Source of the DNA: Lysobacteraceae bacterium 2PB
GTDB lineage: Bacteria; Pseudomonadota; Gammaproteobacteria; Xanthomonadales; Xanthomonadaceae
Assembly: GCA_005502915.1 (NCBI GenBank)
Contig: SCMT01000004.1
Span: 142,659 to 206,658 of the forward strand
Direction of reading: 5' to 3'
DNA length: 64,000 bases
Shown here: in pieces, positions 61,601 to 64,000 of the stretch
Layout of the letters: every line of letters starts with the position of its first letter
How positions within the stretch are numbered: position 1 is the first letter of the stretch
The notes under the pieces: model-generated
The model's database searches: none
Seen by the model: only the letters and a program-made list of their open reading frames with translations
Told to the model about the DNA's origin: nothing
Position numbers and translations under genes: made by a program

Positions 61601-63145
61601 GACCAGAACTATCGCGCTACGACCGTCTACGACGCCGGACCGAACACCAGCACCACGACGACAGGACAGCTGGACGATGGCCTGAACATTGGCTACGTCT
61701 ACGACAATGCCAGCTATCTCAAGGAGATCCGTGCAGCGAGCCTGTCGTCGACGACCACCCGTGCGAAGTTCGACTACGACACCGTTGGCCGTCTGCTGGC
61801 GCGCAAGAACATCAGCAATGTCATCCAGGAGAGCTACACCTACGACCTCACCGGCAATCGCGAGAGCATCACGGTAGGCGGTTCGACGACGACTTACGGT
61901 TACGCGCCGACCAGTCATCGCCTGACTTCCATCGGTGGCGTGGCCCGCACCTACGAAGCCAACGGCAATCTCAGCACCGTGGGTGGAACAGCGAAGGAGT
62001 ACACCTACAACAACGCCAACCGGATGAGCATCGCCAAGGCGAATGGCGTCATCCAGGCGACCTACAAGTACAACGGCATGGGTGAGCAGGTGCTGCGCGC
62101 CACCAGCGTGACCACGCGGTTCGTGTACGACGAGGGCGGCAACCTGCTGGGCCAGTACGACAATGCCGGCAACGCGATCCAGCAGTACGTCTGGATGGAA
62201 GGCGTGCCGGTCGGCGTGCTCACCGGCAGTGGCACCAGCCAGGTCATGCGCTACGTGCAGACCGACCAGCTCGGCACGCCGCGCGCGGTGGTCGACCCGA
62301 CCCAGCAGCGTGCCGTGTGGCGCTGGGACGAGAGCCTGGAAGGCTTCGGCGACACCGCACCGAACACCGACCCGGATGGCAATGGCCAGACCTTCGTGTT
62401 CGACCTGCGCTTCCCGGGGCAGCGGTACGACATGGCGAGTGGGTTGTATTACAACTATTTCCGGGATTACGACCCGGCAAGTGGAAGGTATACGCAGTCT
62501 GATCCGATTGGCTTGTTGGGCGGGATCAATACCTATGCTTATGTAGGCGGTAATCCATTGAGCCACCTTGATCCGCATGGACTCGCATGGGGGGACGGGG
62601 AATTCACTCTCGGCGACTATTACTTCGGACCGATAGTGGCAGCCAGCGAGATGATGAATTTCGATCCGAGTTTGCCGGCGGGCTTGGTCGATTTTGTGGC
62701 CGGTACTGGTGATGCGATCTCGACGATTCCATTTACCGATTTTTCAATCTCAGCGGCTGCTCGAGAGGCTCTTGGCGGCGACTCGGTTGATCGGTGTTCG
62801 GATGAATATCGATACGGCGGATACACAGGCACAGGTATTGCATTAGCGATGGGTGGCGGTGGAGCGCTCAAGGTTGGAAAATGGGGGCTGCAGAAGGTTG
62901 CAAGCCGACTTGGAATGGGGCCGTTAACAAATTGGATGAGACTGAAAGGTAGTTACAGTATGGCGGGTGGATTTAAAACGAGACTCAGTTTGTCTTGGGG
63001 AGCTTCTCCTGCAAACAACTTTAAATACGTAAAGCAGATTCCCAATTTGACCATGAGAATTGTGAATCAGTTGGCTCGTGTTTCAAGAATTCCTTTACCT
63101 GGCTGGCGATTTGCAGATGCAGGGCATCTGCATATATGGAGGTGA
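58622..63145 (+). CDS. Sec-exported YD-repeat/RHS protein with unidentified C-terminal toxin tip
   Basis: 1,507 residues from ATG 58622 (GGGAAG upstream; GTG 58616 is an alternative). An exported leader (LVMGFLCALLLSPLVAIGPVRA) ends at about residue 50, followed by a cysteine cluster CTTDGCC. A DUF6531-type domain comes next (about 80-180, FPIQLTRRYDSKSEYDSAVG), then many YD repeats (YTYDALNRPLTVTYP, YDAIGNLRSVTD, FTYDNAGNRLSQTD). The RHS core ends with YNYFRDYDPASGRYTQSDPI and DPHGL at 1317-1321, where autoproteolysis occurs in this family. The 186-residue tip (1322-1507) has no motif I recognise; it ends in GHLHIWR. No PAAR or VgrG domain is present, so export is Sec-type rather than type VI. 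Base composition falls towards AT within the tip. Confidence 0.9.
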   Translation: MLTLSTLNASATETSANSKRPARGWQGLVMGFLCALLLSPLVAIGPVRADGIGGTASPGGAPVGPDGRPCTTDGCCKGNSQGSNGTGFGDPVWTYDGSLYLKYTDISVGAHFPIQLTRRYDSKSEYDSAVGYGWSHNYDKRLFEYPDGSIVIRTGCGSRSRYVYSGGAYVSPADGATGQLIASWGGSYQFVYRDGARDIYDSRGYLAVRIAANGWQQELFYDERNRLPLIGTSRRGVDPNKPMLVAYQPRLTRIVEKNQVGQPTGYALDFEYNDTTGRLTKIVANDGREVNYTHDVHQGATRGNLVAVSGLTDYSQTFAYADPNDQHNVTSITSGTGAVTVVNTYNALDKVTKQVQGDNEWTFAYPSANTTTITERVDLGSTTSVRTTTQIFNPGGYLNKEIDALGNEVRYTYDANGDQIRQELWEKQTDGSLTLLKAVDSTYNGQSQKLTESVTLDSGEVITTTWTYTSGWVSSQQITSSASPQVFRTEYSFLFAGGRPAAVTQVRQRKDDGTFATTAYTYCTGIDVNDPNGFCPDRRLVRQIDGPRTDVNDIVTIRYYTTTETSGCVSGSEPCHRLGDRKEIENAIGQKIEFLRYDGAGRPTKIRDANGVIAEMVYHPRGWLLQQIVRGPDDGVTTDDQITTYTVDARGNPTRVTTPDGNYVDMTYNNRDWLMTVRDQAGNELRYTYDSAGNRLTDRAYDPGNSLKRTQTAVFDRLNRLTSVTGTTSTTNTFTYDAAGRQTKVTDPNAVQTLNQYDDLDRLISTISDGASGGLQITTAMTYDAIGNLRSVTDPKNLTTSYTFDALSRLTQQVSPDSGTTSFTYDNAGNRLSQTDARGITATYTYDALNRPLTVTYPNAAENVAYAYDTVNTVCEAGETFAIGRLSRMTDESGTTEYCYDRFGNITRKVQTTDGQVRVVRYGYSKSNALASLTYPDGTVVDYVRDTQHRVQEVGVTASGGTRQVLVKNAAYLPAGPASSWQYGNNRTLTRGYDQNYRATTVYDAGPNTSTTTTGQLDDGLNIGYVYDNASYLKEIRAASLSSTTTRAKFDYDTVGRLLARKNISNVIQESYTYDLTGNRESITVGGSTTTYGYAPTSHRLTSIGGVARTYEANGNLSTVGGTAKEYTYNNANRMSIAKANGVIQATYKYNGMGEQVLRATSVTTRFVYDEGGNLLGQYDNAGNAIQQYVWMEGVPVGVLTGSGTSQVMRYVQTDQLGTPRAVVDPTQQRAVWRWDESLEGFGDTAPNTDPDGNGQTFVFDLRFPGQRYDMASGLYYNYFRDYDPASGRYTQSDPIGLLGGINTYAYVGGNPLSHLDPHGLAWGDGEFTLGDYYFGPIVAASEMMNFDPSLPAGLVDFVAGTGDAISTIPFTDFSISAAAREALGGDSVDRCSDEYRYGGYTGTGIALAMGGGGALKVGKWGLQKVASRLGMGPLTNWMRLKGSYSMAGGFKTRLSLSWGASPANNFKYVKQIPNLTMRIVNQLARVSRIPLPGWRFADAGHLHIWR

Positions 63146-63148
63146 AAA

Positions 63149-63727
63149 ATGGGTCGGCTTGCTTTTGGTAAGCTTCTATCCCGGAGTGAAAGCGCTGTAG
63201 TAGGCGTTGAATTTGATGGCGCTGTTGACATGGCGCTAGTAGAGCATCGAGTGTCGAGACTCTCTGAAGTGCTGACTTTGAAGAAAGGCGTATCTTGCTT
63301 TGTTCTTGGCGATGGAGGAATGCCGCTAGGAACATACCAAGGTCTTTCAAAAATCAACGGTATAAAGCTGTTAGCAAAATCAAGCCTTATGCCGTCTGCA
63401 CTTTTTTTTCTGAGAGGCTTGGTAGCTAGTGAATGTGGGCTTGTGAAGGTGGAGGATTTTTCTTCGCTTCCGCTCGTTTTTGGAAAGCTAACTGAGCAAT
63501 CAATGGCAATAATTTTCGTTCTTCCCTGTGAGGCGGAAGTCGCTTTTATAGGCAGAGCAAAAAAAAGAGATTCTAGTCTCGGTTTTGATTATGGAATGAG
63601 GGAGATAGATAGTCATTTGATTTATTTGGTCGATGCAGATAATTCGGAATCGAAAACTGGGTCCGCAGAATATTTTTCATGCGGGATTTCGTGTGAAGCC
63701 GATATGGTGAAAATTTTTAGTCCATAA
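63149..63727 (+). CDS. Putative immunity protein for the RHS toxin tip
   Basis: 192 residues, starting four bases after the RHS stop, with GGAGG overlapping the last toxin codons at a proper distance (six bases). It is cytoplasmic (no signal), has a mixed alpha/beta pattern and no family I can recognise. The base composition is strikingly AT-rich compared with the window (runs such as CTTTTTTTTCTGAGAGG), as is common for immunity genes acquired with their toxin tip. Position and composition, not sequence similarity, support the immunity call; it could be another orphan cargo gene. Confidence 0.6.
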   Translation: MGRLAFGKLLSRSESAVVGVEFDGAVDMALVEHRVSRLSEVLTLKKGVSCFVLGDGGMPLGTYQGLSKINGIKLLAKSSLMPSALFFLRGLVASECGLVKVEDFSSLPLVFGKLTEQSMAIIFVLPCEAEVAFIGRAKKRDSSLGFDYGMREIDSHLIYLVDADNSESKTGSAEYFSCGISCEADMVKIFSP

Positions 63728-63748
63728 GGCCTGTAACTCGTACAAACC

Positions 63749-63802
63749 GGCGTGCTGGAGCACGCCCTAAGCAATCTCATGTAGCGTGCGCCCTGGCGCA
63801 CG
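63749..63802. repeat. Pair of short intergenic hairpins after the immunity gene
   Basis: GGCGTGCTGGAGCACGCC (63749-63766) and CGTGCGCCCTGGCGCACG (63785-63802) are two separate imperfect hairpins with related cores (GGCGTG/GTGCGCC). They resemble REP-like units found around xanthomonad genes, between the immunity gene and a terminator. Confidence 0.55.
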
Positions 63803-63818
63803 GGATGCACGAACCACA

Positions 63819-63847
63819 AACCCCGCCTTGCCCGGCGGGGTTTTGTT
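63819..63847 (+). terminator. Rho-independent terminator downstream of the immunity gene
   Basis: AACCCCGCC and GGCGGGGTT form a stem around TTGCCC with TTTGTTT after it. About 90 bases after the immunity stop, it is well placed to end the 12-kb operon. Confidence 0.8.
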
Positions 63848-63894
63848 TATGCGTGACCCCGCCGCGTCAGAATAGTTGTCGCCTCAATGTACAA

Positions 63895-63912
63895 GTCGGG
63901 TAATTACCCGAC
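63895..63912. repeat. Perfect 18-base palindrome near the right edge
   Basis: GTCGGGTAATTACCCGAC is fully self-complementary. It lies 22 bases past the stop of a reading frame that enters from the right edge on the minus strand. It may be a terminal inverted repeat of a mobile element or a terminator-like hairpin for that gene. Confidence 0.6.
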
Positions 63913-63934
63913 ACCCGGGCCTCGGCAGGAGCGG

Positions 63935-64000
63935 TTACGCGGCGAGTGTGTCGGGTTCGTTTTCGGTTGTCACTTCGTGCTCGGGAACGATGGGTGGCAA
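63935..64000 (-). CDS. C-terminal end of a gene entering from the right edge (unidentified)
   Basis: The last 22 codons read on the minus strand give LPPIVPEHEVTTENEPDTLA then A and a TAA stop at 63935-63937. The tail is acidic, proline-poor and too short for identification. A transposase C-terminus is a possibility because of the adjacent palindrome. It could also be a chance open frame. Confidence 0.35.
   Translation of the reverse strand: MPPIVPEHEVTTENEPDTLAA

Larger units (their letters stand above)
50159..63930 (+). other. Accessory island downstream of tRNA-Ala
   Basis: From just after tRNA-Ala to near the right edge the genes differ from the core run: decayed transposase, a seven-gene operon of exported proteins, RHS toxin and AT-rich orphan, with less extreme third-position GC. 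This fits a genomic island integrated next to a tRNA. No direct repeat of the tRNA 3' end was found at the right side within this window, so the far boundary and any integrase must lie beyond, if they exist. Confidence 0.5.

Noticed and set aside
50200..63930. Direct repeat of the tRNA-Ala 3' end as an att site
   Set aside because: I looked for the T-arm/acceptor sequence again before the right edge and did not find it; the island boundary is therefore only inferred.

Overview
The window is GC-rich gammaproteobacterial chromosome, most likely from the Xanthomonadaceae (Lysobacter/Luteimonas/Xanthomonas relatives). This rests on very high third-position GC, on the chain yebC-ruvC-ruvA-kup-ruvB-ybgC-tolQRAB-pal-cpoB-queE-queC-tRNA-Lys, on the TonB receptor, and on many secreted metalloproteases. 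Genus-level assignment is inference.

Bases 1-12,950 are a mosaic of core genes. They comprise a trehalose block on the minus strand (a GH15 glycosidase running off the left edge, then otsB), a DUF4166/DCC-thioredoxin pair, a saccharopine-dehydrogenase-like oxidoreductase, a TPR protein, clpB behind a good heat-shock (RpoH-type) promoter, a membrane EAL protein, a YceH-family protein, a small secreted protein and a YbaL/Kef-type antiporter. Bases 13,000-25,300 hold a TonB-dependent receptor, an ABC-F ATPase (YheS-like), a hemerythrin protein, an FmdB zinc ribbon, a lipoprotein, two tandem DUF3011 proteins, aspS, a GNAT enzyme, a GDSL hydrolase and an alpha/beta hydrolase.

Bases 25,396-37,993 are a dense co-directional housekeeping run: YebC, the Holliday junction genes ruvC/A/B with the potassium transporter kup between ruvA and ruvB, the complete Tol-Pal envelope system with YbgC and CpoB, two preQ0 synthesis genes and tRNA-Lys(UUU). 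Bases 38,300-50,160 carry an M24 peptidase with a palindromic operator candidate, a modular collagenase (M9-PKD-PPC-PPC), a large metzincin-like protease, an M48 protease paired with a formylglycine-generating-enzyme-like lipoprotein, ribonuclease D and tRNA-Ala(CGC).

From tRNA-Ala onward the sequence becomes accessory. A decayed IS5-type transposase lies just downstream of the tRNA. A co-directional cluster (51,608-63,727) with overlapping or closely spaced genes follows. It encodes a ChrB-like/rhodanese lipoprotein, a four-helix heme (ferric-reductase-like) membrane protein, a very large exported beta-helix/FlgD-Ig protein, a WD/PD40-type lipoprotein, a FlgD-Ig lipoprotein, a Sec-exported YD-repeat/RHS protein with an unidentified C-terminal tip, and an AT-rich small gene that looks like the cognate immunity gene. 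This is the best candidate in the window for an undescribed system: a Sec-dependent, surface-displayed RHS toxin with dedicated lipoprotein and beta-helix partners. Several families of intergenic palindromic repeats are scattered through the window.
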